Shown in pieces: positions 5,963 through 13,276 of a stretch of 24,503 nucleotides of DNA. This DNA comes from a virus. The notes under the pieces are model-generated. The model was given only the letters and a program-made list of their open reading frames with translations. It made no database searches and was not told the DNA's origin. Each line of letters opens with the position of its first letter. Position 1 is the first letter of the stretch. The stretch covers positions 1 to 24,503 of the IMG/VR virus record IMGVR_UViG_3300033049_000173. One strand, written 5' to 3'. A program made the translations under genes and the position numbers.

Positions 5963-6417
5963 TCGATGTAACTGACTCTTTCATCGAGCCTCGAATGAAG
6001 TCAGGCCAACCGAAGCTCTCGACTCGTTCATCTCCTAAGGCGAACAAGCGCCGCGACAACGTCACGTGTGTTGGTGGAATGTGGAACGGGAAGCCCTGGG
6101 CTCGATGCCTGTTCGTCGAAGACCTGGCGACGGTGTCGGTGGGGTTCTCGCCTCGAGGCCCGTTGTTACCGACGCGACGCTTCAAGGACGGTCCGAAGGT
6201 CCGAGGCAAGGTACCCCGCGTTCCCGACGGCTTCGACCTTGTCCGTCTCCTGGAGCCCTCGACTCACATGAGCGAGCACCGCTATCGCCTCAATCCGATC
6301 GACGACCGCGCCTACTGGGATGGACTCGCTCCGGAGCTCGTCGAGGAGCAGGCGACCGACCATGTCGCCAAAGCTGATGAGCGAGCTCGCAAGCGTGCTG
6401 AGAAGGCTCAGAAATGA
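5959..6417 (+). CDS. Unknown basic early protein, 152 residues
   Basis: The start is the ATG at 5959, which overlaps the previous stop as ATGA. An upstream in-frame ATG at 5935 lies inside the zinc-ribbon gene and is less likely. The protein has a basic, disordered N-terminus (KSGQPKLSTRSSPKANKRRDN), a central beta-rich part (CVGGMWNGKPWARCLFVEDL) and a C-terminal charged helix (ADERARKRAEKAQK). The pattern suggests nucleic-acid binding, but no family was recognised. It overlaps the next gene by four bases. Confidence 0.7.
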   Translation: MIDVTDSFIEPRMKSGQPKLSTRSSPKANKRRDNVTCVGGMWNGKPWARCLFVEDLATVSVGFSPRGPLLPTRRFKDGPKVRGKVPRVPDGFDLVRLLEPSTHMSEHRYRLNPIDDRAYWDGLAPELVEEQATDHVAKADERARKRAEKAQK

Positions 6418-6662
6418 GCGCACCACGCATGCCTCTTGATCCGATCCTTGCTCACCTCGTCGAGATTCGTGCTCATGCCCGTGCCTGCGGTCAGGGGTCG
6501 ACGACGGCCATAGCTCGACGCCTGGGTGTGGACCGTCGCACGATCTATCGCTGGCGCGACTGCGGGATCCCGTTGCATTCAGCTGACCGGGCCGCGATGG
6601 CTCTTGGCCTTCACCCGCTCGAGTTGTTCGGCGATGCGTTTCACGACGGAGTGAAGTTGTGA
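6414..6662 (+). CDS. Small HTH protein with YdaS/Cro-like motif
   Basis: The product is 82 residues. A helix-turn-helix spans about residues 28-50: STTAIARRLGVDRRTIYRWRDCGIPL. It is followed by SADRAAMALGLHPLELFG, the typical last helices of WhiB-independent phage regulators that end in 'LG.hP..LWG'. It is probably a regulator of the early operon or a replication-associated DNA binder. It overlaps both neighbours (ATGA in, GTGA out). Confidence 0.75.
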   Translation: MSAPRMPLDPILAHLVEIRAHARACGQGSTTAIARRLGVDRRTIYRWRDCGIPLHSADRAAMALGLHPLELFGDAFHDGVKL

Positions 6663-8188
6663 CCTCTCCCGCATTGGCCAAGACCCACAAAGGTGTTCGT
6701 CACTACCGCGATCCCTCGAGCGGCGATCTTCGACCTTCGCTAACGGCACTGCTTACCCACGTTGACAACGGCGTTCTCGTTGATCGACTTGTCTCCTGGG
6801 GACTCCGCCTCGGCGTTGAGACCGCTGTTGAGAATCGGGAGAGTCTCACGGACTTCTATCTCACTGGTGAAGGTGTCGACGTCGTCACTCAGCGGATTGT
6901 TCGAAAGGCCCACGTAGCTCGCAACTTCAAAGCCGACCGTGGCACCGCAGTTCACGCGTTATGCGAACGCATCGCTAACGGCGAGTTCATCGATGAGGCG
7001 ATCGCTGAGGCGTTCTTCGAGGGTTCTTGGCCTTTCGTGCAGCAGTTCCATCGCTTCATGGCTGATTGGCAGCCCGATGTCGTCTGGCAGGAACGCACCG
7101 TGTTCAACGACACGCTCGGCATTGCCGGTACCGCGGACATGCTCGCCCATCTCGACGGCGTCAACCCCGCAACCGGCGAGCCGCTCGGCCTGGTGCTCAT
7201 CGACCTGAAGACCTCGAGAGACGTGAAGGCGCCCTATCTGATTCAGACCGCCGGCTACGCCTTGGCTGATGTCGTCGCGGTGCTCGATGACGAGGGCGGC
7301 CTAGTCGCTACTGAGCTAATGCCGGCAGTGGACCACGCAGCGATCTTGCATCTGCGTGAGGACGGCTACTCGCTGCACGTTCACAAACCCGACGTCGAGA
7401 TGGTCGCTTCGATCCTGTCAGCGGCCCAGACCCTCAGCAACTTCGCACTCTTTCCACCTCTCATTCCAGAACCAATCCGACCACCGGACCAAGGAGACAT
7501 GACCATGGAGCTCAACAGCCCCGCCACCAACTCAACGGACCCCAAGACCAAGGGATCGAAGTCTGAAGGAGGTTCAGCACCAGAGGGTGCCCATGTAGAC
7601 ATCATCCTAGAACGGATCGTCGCTCTCAAAGGACGAGACCCCGCGCTGCTCGACTCGATTCGAGAATCGTTCGAGATAGGTGATGCCCAGTTCTGGGCGA
7701 GCCTCACCGCAGCAGTTGCCACCAGGCTCGACGCGGCGCTGACCAAGATCGAGGGCTTCGACGGCGGCGCCACTACTGAGGCTCAGACAGTCATGGCGAT
7801 CGCTGACGGCATCGATGGCGCCGAAGTCGTCCAGTCATCGGGTTCGAAACTGATGAACGAAACCATGGGCAAACCGTCAGACAAGGCCCGCGAGCTCATG
7901 GCCAAAGCCAAGCTCGAGGCCGATCAGATCGACGCTGTCATCGAGGGGAATTCGCCGTGGACCTATGACAAGGTTCGCAACCTCGCAGGTCGTCTCGGCG
8001 TCGAGATCGAGCACCAGGCAGAGCAGGCTGCGAAGCCGGAAGAACTCACTCCGGAGCCAGAGCCCGAAGTCGCCGAGTCCATGAGCGAGACCGTCGAGGT
8101 TTCAGCCGAAGCGCTTGGTCGCATGATCGCCGCATTCGAGACCGCGGCGGCATTCGGGAGAGATCTCCTCATCGGAGCGGGCCGATGA
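6659..8188 (+). CDS. PD-(D/E)XK nuclease (RecB/Cas4-like) fused to an unknown C-terminal domain
   Basis: The product is 509 residues, from a GTG that overlaps the previous stop (GTGA). Residues 1-265 are a RecB/Cas4-like nuclease: H99 in RGTAVHALCE, E145 in WQERTV, D160 in GTADML, the D182/K184 pair in LIDLKTS, and QTAGYA at 196-201. Phage members make ssDNA ends for recombination. A Pro-rich linker (PPLIPEPIRPPDQGD) leads at residue 281 into a separate part of about 228 residues. That part has helical segments (PSDKARELMAKAKLEADQID) and an acidic run (PEELTPEPEPEVAE). The nuclease alone is normally about 270-300 residues, so the tail is extra. An AAGGAG stands 8 bases before the in-frame ATG at 7505, so a free C-terminal protein may also be made. 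It overlaps the next gene by ATGA. Confidence 0.88.
   Translation: MTSPALAKTHKGVRHYRDPSSGDLRPSLTALLTHVDNGVLVDRLVSWGLRLGVETAVENRESLTDFYLTGEGVDVVTQRIVRKAHVARNFKADRGTAVHALCERIANGEFIDEAIAEAFFEGSWPFVQQFHRFMADWQPDVVWQERTVFNDTLGIAGTADMLAHLDGVNPATGEPLGLVLIDLKTSRDVKAPYLIQTAGYALADVVAVLDDEGGLVATELMPAVDHAAILHLREDGYSLHVHKPDVEMVASILSAAQTLSNFALFPPLIPEPIRPPDQGDMTMELNSPATNSTDPKTKGSKSEGGSAPEGAHVDIILERIVALKGRDPALLDSIRESFEIGDAQFWASLTAAVATRLDAALTKIEGFDGGATTEAQTVMAIADGIDGAEVVQSSGSKLMNETMGKPSDKARELMAKAKLEADQIDAVIEGNSPWTYDKVRNLAGRLGVEIEHQAEQAAKPEELTPEPEPEVAESMSETVEVSAEALGRMIAAFETAAAFGRDLLIGAGR
7491..7507 (+). promoter_or_regulatory. Internal ribosome-binding site within the nuclease gene
   Basis: AAGGAG (7491-7496) stands 8 bases before an in-frame ATG at 7505, and 2 bases before another at 7499. 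This is better than the signal at the gene's own GTG start, which has only a stop-start overlap. It lies exactly at the junction between the nuclease and the C-terminal domain. Initiation here would give a protein of about 227 residues. Confidence 0.55.
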
Positions 8189-8769
8189 AGATCGTCCAGA
8201 GAGACCAGGGCCCGAAAGGTCGCCTCGCCATCGCTGTATCCCAAGCGATCGCGGCACTTGGCCCGAAGAGCGCCACCGGGAGCCGACCAGAGTTCGATCA
8301 GATCAACTTCCGCCTTGTCGATGGCGAGCTCGAGGTGGGCGGGACCAACAGTCATGTAGCCGTGAGGGCCTTCGTGCCGGTTGAGTCAGTTTCTATCGAG
8401 GGTGACTTCGAGCCGTTCTCGATAGTCCGGGCGGACTTCAAGATGATCGTCGCCGCGGCCAAGAAATGCCCGATCTGGGAGATCACCGAAGGCTGGTTCA
8501 GGGCTGGTGACGAGAGTGTGGTGCTCAGCGATGTCGAGCCGCCGAACCTCGACTCGATCTTCGAGGCCATGGGTAACAGCGTTGATGGCGGTGAACCCAA
8601 CGACACCCGCACGGCTCTCACTGGTGGGGTCCTGAAGGTGATTGCTGACGTGACGAGGCTGGCCGATGCGCCGCTCACCTTCGAGCTAGGGCCGGCGATC
8701 AGCGTCCCGATTCGTGGGCATCTGCCTAATACGTCGCTGGCGATCATGCGATGCCGCTGGCCCAACTGA
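8185..8769 (+). CDS. Short DnaN-like sliding-clamp candidate
   Basis: The product is 194 residues. The order of motifs resembles the C-terminal part of bacterial DNA polymerase III beta clamp. It starts with a 'DGELEVGGTNSHVAVRAFVP' strand pair where clamps have 'ATDGHRLA'. Next comes FSIVRADFKMIVAAAKKCP, like 'f.vp.k.l..l.k.l'. WFRAGDESVVLSDVEPPNLDSIF follows where clamps have the 'LIDG.FPdy..v' segment. The C-terminus VPIRGHLPNTSLAIMRCRW resembles 'p....yLIMPMRL'. Full clamps are about 370 residues with three domains. This one could hold at most about one and a half to two, so it would have to form a higher-order ring or act otherwise. It sits between a nuclease and an ssDNA-binding candidate, which fits replication. 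The assignment is by eye and moderate. Confidence 0.5.
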   Translation: MKIVQRDQGPKGRLAIAVSQAIAALGPKSATGSRPEFDQINFRLVDGELEVGGTNSHVAVRAFVPVESVSIEGDFEPFSIVRADFKMIVAAAKKCPIWEITEGWFRAGDESVVLSDVEPPNLDSIFEAMGNSVDGGEPNDTRTALTGGVLKVIADVTRLADAPLTFELGPAISVPIRGHLPNTSLAIMRCRWPN

Positions 8770-8888
8770 TCGATCACACCTCTCATTCCGCTTCGGGCGG
8801 GCATCGGTTCGCGACCGACTGAGAGGACGCCGTCCGTCGTTTCTCGACGGGCAAGCACCCATAGGACAACCGAACAAGGAGAGCCGAG
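8770..8888 (+). other. Intergenic segment with three successive hairpins
   Basis: The 119 bases between the clamp-like and ssDNA-binding genes contain three short inverted repeats in a row. These are CCGC/GCGG around TTCGG (8788-8800), TCGGT/ACCGA around TCGCG (8804-8818) and GTCCGTCG/CGACGGGC around TTTCT (8832-8852, one G-T pair). No T-run follows. The segment may be a processing or attenuation element, or protein-binding DNA. It breaks an operon otherwise made of overlapping genes. Confidence 0.4.
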
Positions 8889-9260
8889 ATGGGATTCAAC
8901 TATCAGGACCACGTGAGTGGCGACTACGGAGAAACCTGGGAGCCAGACAAGGGAGAGGTGATTGTAGGCAAGGCGATAGCGCTGCGTTCTGCTGACACCA
9001 AGTACGGGCCTAAGCCGGTGCTCGAGGTGCAGACCTCCGATGGTGAGAAGTGGAGCGTGTGGGCCAACCGCAACCTCCTCGACGCCATGCAGGAGGCAGG
9101 TATCGACGAGGGCGACCGCATCGCCATCACCTTCCTGGGCAAAGAGGTGATTCAGGGCAAGAAGGGCGACTTCGTGATGAAGACGTTCACCGCTGAAAAG
9201 CGTGCCGAGGGCCAGCCAACGGCGCGCAAGCCGCCAGCTGACGATCTCGTCGGCCTGTAG
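8889..9260 (+). CDS. OB-fold ssDNA-binding protein candidate
   Basis: The product is 123 residues. Residues of about 20-105 alternate strands as an OB fold would: KGEVIVGKAIALRSADTKYG, PVLEVQTSDGEKWSVWANRN, then GDRIAITFLGKEVIQGKKGD and FVMKTFTAE. A flexible, charged tail follows (EGQPTARKPPADDLVGL). The end, DDLVGL, is reminiscent of the acidic tip of SSB proteins that recruits partners. Similar proteins lie beside the nuclease and primase genes of many actinophages. AAGGAG at 8876-8881, 7 bases before the ATG, is one of the better ribosome sites in the window and suggests high expression, as expected for a stoichiometric ssDNA binder. Confidence 0.65.
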   Translation: MGFNYQDHVSGDYGETWEPDKGEVIVGKAIALRSADTKYGPKPVLEVQTSDGEKWSVWANRNLLDAMQEAGIDEGDRIAITFLGKEVIQGKKGDFVMKTFTAEKRAEGQPTARKPPADDLVGL

Positions 9261-9286
9261 TCCACCACGCAATACCCGCATCACCC

Positions 9287-9314
9287 AAGGGCGGGGCTTT
9301 CGGGTCCCGCCCTT
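9287..9314 (+). terminator. GC-rich hairpin, probable terminator
   Basis: AAGGGCGGG (9287-9295) pairs perfectly with CCCGCCCTT (9306-9314) around a 10-base loop. It is in the gap after the ssDNA-binding gene. No U-tract follows, as is common in actinobacterial intrinsic-like terminators. It would lower or end transcription before the primase gene. Confidence 0.6.
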
Positions 9315-9344
9315 ACCTATTCCTCACCACGAACGGCCTCGCCA

Positions 9345-12278
9345 ATGAGTTTCAGTCAACTCCTATCCACTCTCTACCCCCAAGGCCTACCAAGAGGTTC
9401 GGCGCTCACGGTCGGCTATGTGACTCCGAAGGCTCAGTGGCTCCATATAGACAGCCTCGACGAAGCAGCCGGCCAAGAGACTCCCGCCGATCAGACGCTC
9501 TATTTCATGCCGTCAGCAACGAGGCTCGGTCTGAAGACCCACGAGAAGGGCTCAGCTGACGACGTAGTCGCAATGCCGGCCCTGTGGCTCGACATCGACT
9601 ACCTGCTCCCCCACTCCAAGACATCGGGAGCTCACGACTATCACGTCGCCCAGATGCTCAAGAACCTCGCCCTCGAGGGCCTCGTCCCTACTGCGATTGT
9701 TTCAACTGGTGGCGGCATTCACACCTACTTCGCGTTCGAAGACGTCGAGGTCGACAACATCGCTAAGGCCGTAGAGCTCAATCATCGTCTCCGCGCTACT
9801 GCGCAGCGCTGCCTCACCAAAACGGGCTCAACAGCGCGCCTCGATGCAGTGGGCAACGCTGATCGCCTTCTCCGTCCGCCTGGGTCGATGCGAACCAAGG
9901 ACGACGGTCCTCGTGTCCGCGCTGAGCTCGTCGAGCACAACCCAGATATCCGTTACACCCTCGAAGGCCTCGATGATCGCCTCGACCAGCTACCGCGCAC
10001 CCGGGTAGCCGGCCCAGTCGACCCTGACACTGCGACAAGCGACTCGCCGGCTGAGAGAGCAAGAGCGTTCTACGACGCAACCGTGAGCGTCCATGAGGTG
10101 TTCGACGCTGCAGGGTGGGAGCGCTCCGGAGTGGACGGCTGGGACCATCCAGCAGCAACCGTGTCGCCATCAGCGGTCGTCGTCGATGAACAGACCTCCA
10201 CAGCGAGCGATTGGCCCGAGGGCGTTCGCGACATGGCCGTCATCTACTCAGGGTCAATCCTGGCTGAACTCGAATTCAACGAACCCCTGCGACTGAAATC
10301 AGGGGCCCTAGCTCAGCACCTTCTCGACGAAGGCGACGCGTCGGCGTTCGCACAACGGGCAATGACAATGGTCGAAGAAGGTGCTGAGGCCTATCTGGCG
10401 ACCTGGGGCATCAACAGCGACGACGAAGCCCAGGCTCGAGGCACCCAGAGCGTGAAGGTCGACGTCGAGCTAGGCGAATGGCACACCCCAGACGCCTTAG
10501 GTGTTCCAGACACTCGCCTACCCTTCCCGATTGACATTCTTCCTCCGGAAGCTCAGGCGGTATGTGTCGATGTTGCTAACGCGGTTGAGACACCAATCGA
10601 TCTGTGTGGGACGTCGGTGCTCGGCGCATATTCGTCGATTGCGACCTTGGCCGGCTTGAAGGTTCGTCGAGAGACCAGGGTCGATAGGTGCAACCTGTGG
10701 CTCGTCATGGTCGCCGAACCAACGGCAGGAAAGTCGCCGGTGCTCAAGATGCTCGTCGAGACGTTCCTAGGCGGCTTCGAGGATCAGGCCCAAGCGATCC
10801 GTCGCCGTAAGTGTGAAGCAGCCCGCCAGGGATACGCGAAACGCAAGGAGCGTGTTGAGAAGGCGATCAGAGCCGCAGACGAGGCTGACACTGCCGCCTT
10901 CGAACGCCTCTACATGGATCTAGGCCCAGAGCCCGATACCGACGACGGAACCCGCTACATCACCTCTGGCACTCCGGAGGGGATTCAGAAGCTGCTGAGC
11001 ACCAACGGAGGACGCCTGGCCCTGGTGAGCGCTGAAGGTGGGCTGTTCGCTGACCTCGAGGCCTACCAAGGATCGAATCGAGCTTCCAAGGTTGAGCCGC
11101 TGCTTGGTCTGTGGAGTGGAGATCGTGCTCGGGTAGCACGAGTCGACGAGACGAAGCGTCGCGAGTTGCCTCCTGATTCGAGGTTGTCCCAGTGCATTGG
11201 TGCTCAGCCCATCGTGATCGAAGGCATGATGACCAACGAGCAATATCGACGCTCTGGGTTCATCCCTCGCTTCATGGTCTGTCAGCCGGCCTTCACGCCT
11301 TTCGAACGTAAATACGGTGTACGAACTCACGATGGTGTTCACGACGCCTACGACACTCACCTGTCTCACCTAGCCGCTCGCCTCACCGCTGTCGAGGTTG
11401 ATCGAGAGGCAATCTTCAGCCCAGAAGCTGAGCTTGAGTTCGTCGAATACCAACGAGATCTCCAACGAGCAGTCAAAGGCCTGGGACTCGCAGACGACAA
11501 CTTCGCACAGAGCCTCGTCGGCAAGATCGCCGATTCTGTCGCTCGGGCGATCGGCATTCTGCACTTCGCTCACGGCCATGGAGAGCACTCAAGGGTGACG
11601 CCCGAAGCGGTCGAAGCAGGGTGGCGCCTGGGCTGGTATTGGCTCGGCATGGCCGCCTACGTGATCCGACGTTCGACCTTCGTCGCAAGGCAAGGATCGA
11701 CGATCTATGACGCCACCGTGAGGGTCGCCAGATCGATCCTGAAACGGAGCTCAGAGGAGCCTTTCGGGGTGCGAGATATCCATCAGAACTTCAAGCGCAA
11801 CCTCACCTCAGAAGAGGTCGCTGAGGCCCTCGAGGCGCTGCGAGAAGCAGGGTGGATTGCCACCAGCGACGGGCGTCAGATACGGAAATTGAAGCGAGGA
11901 AACACGAAACAGACCATCGAAATACACCCGGAGCGTGAGATCTTGACCCACCTACTCACCGGACAAGCCTCGTCCGACCTACCGACCCTTCGTCAAGTGA
12001 TGAGTCCGGCCCGCGGGCATGGGGGCACTACCGGTCCGAATGACCCCAATTTGGCCCCTGGCATGAGGGCCACGGGGGCAACTTCTCTAGAAGAAGAAGA
12101 GTCTAATAACACTTACTATTCTCCTATTAGTAGTAATAGTGAATTTGGGTATCTCCTTGAGAAATTGCCCCCAAACCCTCAGGCAGTAGACGACCACTCA
12201 GAGTCACAGCCTCCCCAAGAAGCCTCGTCACACCGGAATCCTAAAGTCGTGGGTGTCGAGCATCTGGAGGGCTTGTGA
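9345..12278 (+). CDS. Primase-polymerase fused to DUF3987-type ATPase/helicase
   Basis: This 977-residue replication protein has an archaeo-eukaryotic-type primase domain at about residues 1-220. Its D83 and D85 lie in LWLDIDYL, the SxGGGxH motif is STGGGIHTYF (H126), and a late DRLLRPPGSMRTK segment matches RepB-like prim-pols. A linker leads to a DUF3987-like region from about residue 390 (FPIDILPPEAQAVCVDVANA). It has a Walker-A-like AEPTAGKSP (K463) and an acidic Walker-B candidate in LALVSAEGGLF. Near the C-terminus VRDIHQNFKRNLTSEEVAEA with LREAGWIATSDG looks like a winged helix. The last 90 residues are low-complexity (EEEESNNTYYSPISSNS), encoded by an AT-rich island. It would unwind and prime phage DNA. 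The ATG at 9345 has no strong ribosome site. It overlaps the next gene's ATG by one base. Confidence 0.87.
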   Translation: MSFSQLLSTLYPQGLPRGSALTVGYVTPKAQWLHIDSLDEAAGQETPADQTLYFMPSATRLGLKTHEKGSADDVVAMPALWLDIDYLLPHSKTSGAHDYHVAQMLKNLALEGLVPTAIVSTGGGIHTYFAFEDVEVDNIAKAVELNHRLRATAQRCLTKTGSTARLDAVGNADRLLRPPGSMRTKDDGPRVRAELVEHNPDIRYTLEGLDDRLDQLPRTRVAGPVDPDTATSDSPAERARAFYDATVSVHEVFDAAGWERSGVDGWDHPAATVSPSAVVVDEQTSTASDWPEGVRDMAVIYSGSILAELEFNEPLRLKSGALAQHLLDEGDASAFAQRAMTMVEEGAEAYLATWGINSDDEAQARGTQSVKVDVELGEWHTPDALGVPDTRLPFPIDILPPEAQAVCVDVANAVETPIDLCGTSVLGAYSSIATLAGLKVRRETRVDRCNLWLVMVAEPTAGKSPVLKMLVETFLGGFEDQAQAIRRRKCEAARQGYAKRKERVEKAIRAADEADTAAFERLYMDLGPEPDTDDGTRYITSGTPEGIQKLLSTNGGRLALVSAEGGLFADLEAYQGSNRASKVEPLLGLWSGDRARVARVDETKRRELPPDSRLSQCIGAQPIVIEGMMTNEQYRRSGFIPRFMVCQPAFTPFERKYGVRTHDGVHDAYDTHLSHLAARLTAVEVDREAIFSPEAELEFVEYQRDLQRAVKGLGLADDNFAQSLVGKIADSVARAIGILHFAHGHGEHSRVTPEAVEAGWRLGWYWLGMAAYVIRRSTFVARQGSTIYDATVRVARSILKRSSEEPFGVRDIHQNFKRNLTSEEVAEALEALREAGWIATSDGRQIRKLKRGNTKQTIEIHPEREILTHLLTGQASSDLPTLRQVMSPARGHGGTTGPNDPNLAPGMRATGATSLEEEESNNTYYSPISSNSEFGYLLEKLPPNPQAVDDHSESQPPQEASSHRNPKVVGVEHLEGL
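12108..12150. other. AT-rich inverted-repeat island, candidate replication origin
   Basis: This is a sharply AT-rich stretch inside the GC-rich 3' end of the primase-helicase gene. It contains CTATTA (12124-12129) and TAATAG (12134-12139) around GTAG. An outer pair, ACTATT (12115-12120) and AATAGT (12135-12140), shares the right arm. The encoded residues are low-complexity. Phage origins often lie inside the initiator gene (lambda O), so an origin is plausible. No DnaA box or iteron array was seen. Confidence 0.4.
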
Positions 12279-12811
12279 TGGGAAGGCATCTGACACCCGC
12301 CGCGACGCGCGACGCAATCGAGTTCTACCTACGACGCCTCGAGCGGATCCTGCCGGCGATGCCTGACGCGATGGAGTTCGCCCGGCAGTGTCAAAGCGAC
12401 CTCCCGGCTCGAGGCGAAGGGCGCCGACCTAAGCACGAGATTTCGGACCCGACAACCAACTCGGGCAAGGACCCAGCCCGGACAGCACGCGACGAAGTCT
12501 CGGCAGTACTGCGAGGTTCCGGAACGATCAACGAGGCCCTGTCTGTCATGGAGTCGTTCGTCGCCAACTACACCCGTCCGGCCAAGGGAGCCCAGCCCAA
12601 CCCTGAGCCGATGAGGACCACCGTCGCTTCGTGTCTCGTCTGCCAGCTTCCGCTCGTGTCGGGCGGTATCTCAGCAGGCATGTGCCGTGATTCGTGCTAC
12701 CACCGGTACCTACGAGCTGGCCGCCCGGAGAAAAACACGCCGGGGTGGTCGGGGTTGCTCGATGAGACCGCGCAACGTCTGCATCCACCCGCGCAACGTC
12801 CAGGTGTGTAA
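12278..12811 (+). CDS. Unknown protein with C-terminal zinc finger
   Basis: The product is 177 residues. The ATG at 12278 is preferred over the GTG three bases upstream, because GGAGG (12266-12270) lies 7 bases before it. The N-terminal half is helical (ATRDAIEFYLRRLERILPAM and TINEALSVMESFVANY). The C-terminal third has CLVCQLP...GMCRDSCYHRYLRAGRPEK, a CxxC...CxxxC zinc finger with a basic helix that looks DNA-binding. It shares one base with the upstream stop, so it is in the primase operon. Late-gene regulation or an accessory packaging role would suit its position before the HNH and terminase genes, but no family was recognised. Confidence 0.72.
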   Translation: MGRHLTPAATRDAIEFYLRRLERILPAMPDAMEFARQCQSDLPARGEGRRPKHEISDPTTNSGKDPARTARDEVSAVLRGSGTINEALSVMESFVANYTRPAKGAQPNPEPMRTTVASCLVCQLPLVSGGISAGMCRDSCYHRYLRAGRPEKNTPGWSGLLDETAQRLHPPAQRPGV

Positions 12812-12884
12812 AGTGTGCAGCGAGTTGAGTTCTGCGCATGAAGCGCTACTCGACTCGATTGCGTTTTCGAGCACCGCTCGGTGA
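12762..12884 (+). CDS. Possible 40-residue cysteine-containing small protein
   Basis: A frame from the ATG at 12762 (or a GTG at 12804) ends at 12884 and overlaps the next gene as GTGA. It holds VCIHPRNVQVCKVCSELSS, with a CxxC pair, then a short helix. The GTGA junction and its bridging of the gap between 12811 and 12881 are the only support. From 12804 it would be 26 residues. Confidence 0.3.
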   Translation: MRPRNVCIHPRNVQVCKVCSELSSAHEALLDSIAFSSTAR

Positions 12885-13213
12885 CCAGCCGCCACTACTC
12901 CGGCCGCTGGCAGGCCTTCTCACGTCGAGCTCGCAACGTGTGGATTCGCCACCTCGGCTACACCTGCGCCGGCTGGCAACGCACAGCACATCCGTCCACT
13001 GACCTCACGACAGATCACATCGACCCGCGACATCTCGAGCAAGGCGTCACGATCCTGTGTCGCCGATGCAACTCCGCTCGAGGCGATCTCCCATGGACCG
13101 AACCGTTGATCACGATCGCGATGGTTGGCGATGTTCCGTTGAAAATTCCTGACCGAACCAACGCGATGAGGACCATCGACACGGGGGGCGGGTCGAAAGT
13201 TCAGCGGATCTGA
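12881..13213 (+). CDS. HNH endonuclease next to the terminase
   Basis: The product is 110 residues, from a GTG. The HNH beta-beta-alpha metal fold is seen in LTTDHIDPRH (D45, H46) followed by LCRRCNSARGD (C60, C63, N64). It has the CxxC knuckle of the motif's second half, but only one cysteine (C29, YTCAGW) before the His, so the zinc site may be partial. HNH proteins beside terminase genes are needed for specific DNA cleavage in HK97-type phages, acting with the large terminase. That role is especially likely here because the large terminase lacks its usual nuclease residues. The start overlaps a small cysteine-containing frame (GTGA). A short spacer with an inverted repeat separates it from the small terminase gene. 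Confidence 0.87.
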   Translation: MTSRHYSGRWQAFSRRARNVWIRHLGYTCAGWQRTAHPSTDLTTDHIDPRHLEQGVTILCRRCNSARGDLPWTEPLITIAMVGDVPLKIPDRTNAMRTIDTGGGSKVQRI

Positions 13214-13230
13214 CCTACTGCAGACCCGCC
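13187..13230. other. Inverted repeat near the terminase genes, possible terminator or packaging site
   Basis: GGCGGGTC (13187-13194) is the exact reverse complement of GACCCGCC (13223-13230), with 28 bases between. It spans the end of the HNH gene and the start of the 63-base gap before the small terminase. A smaller CCCG/CGGG hairpin follows at 13235-13248. Cos sites of many phages lie just here, but no cohesive end can be recognised from sequence. A transcription terminator is the alternative. Confidence 0.35.
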
Positions 13231-13276
13231 TCTTCCCGTCTTTTCGGGGTGTGACATCACGAAGGGTTGTTGACTG

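Noticed and set aside
8352-9284. Antisense 310-codon open frame on the minus strand
   Set aside because: It lies opposite two well-supported plus-strand genes. It has no motif and no ribosome site, and its length is explained by GC-rich codon structure.
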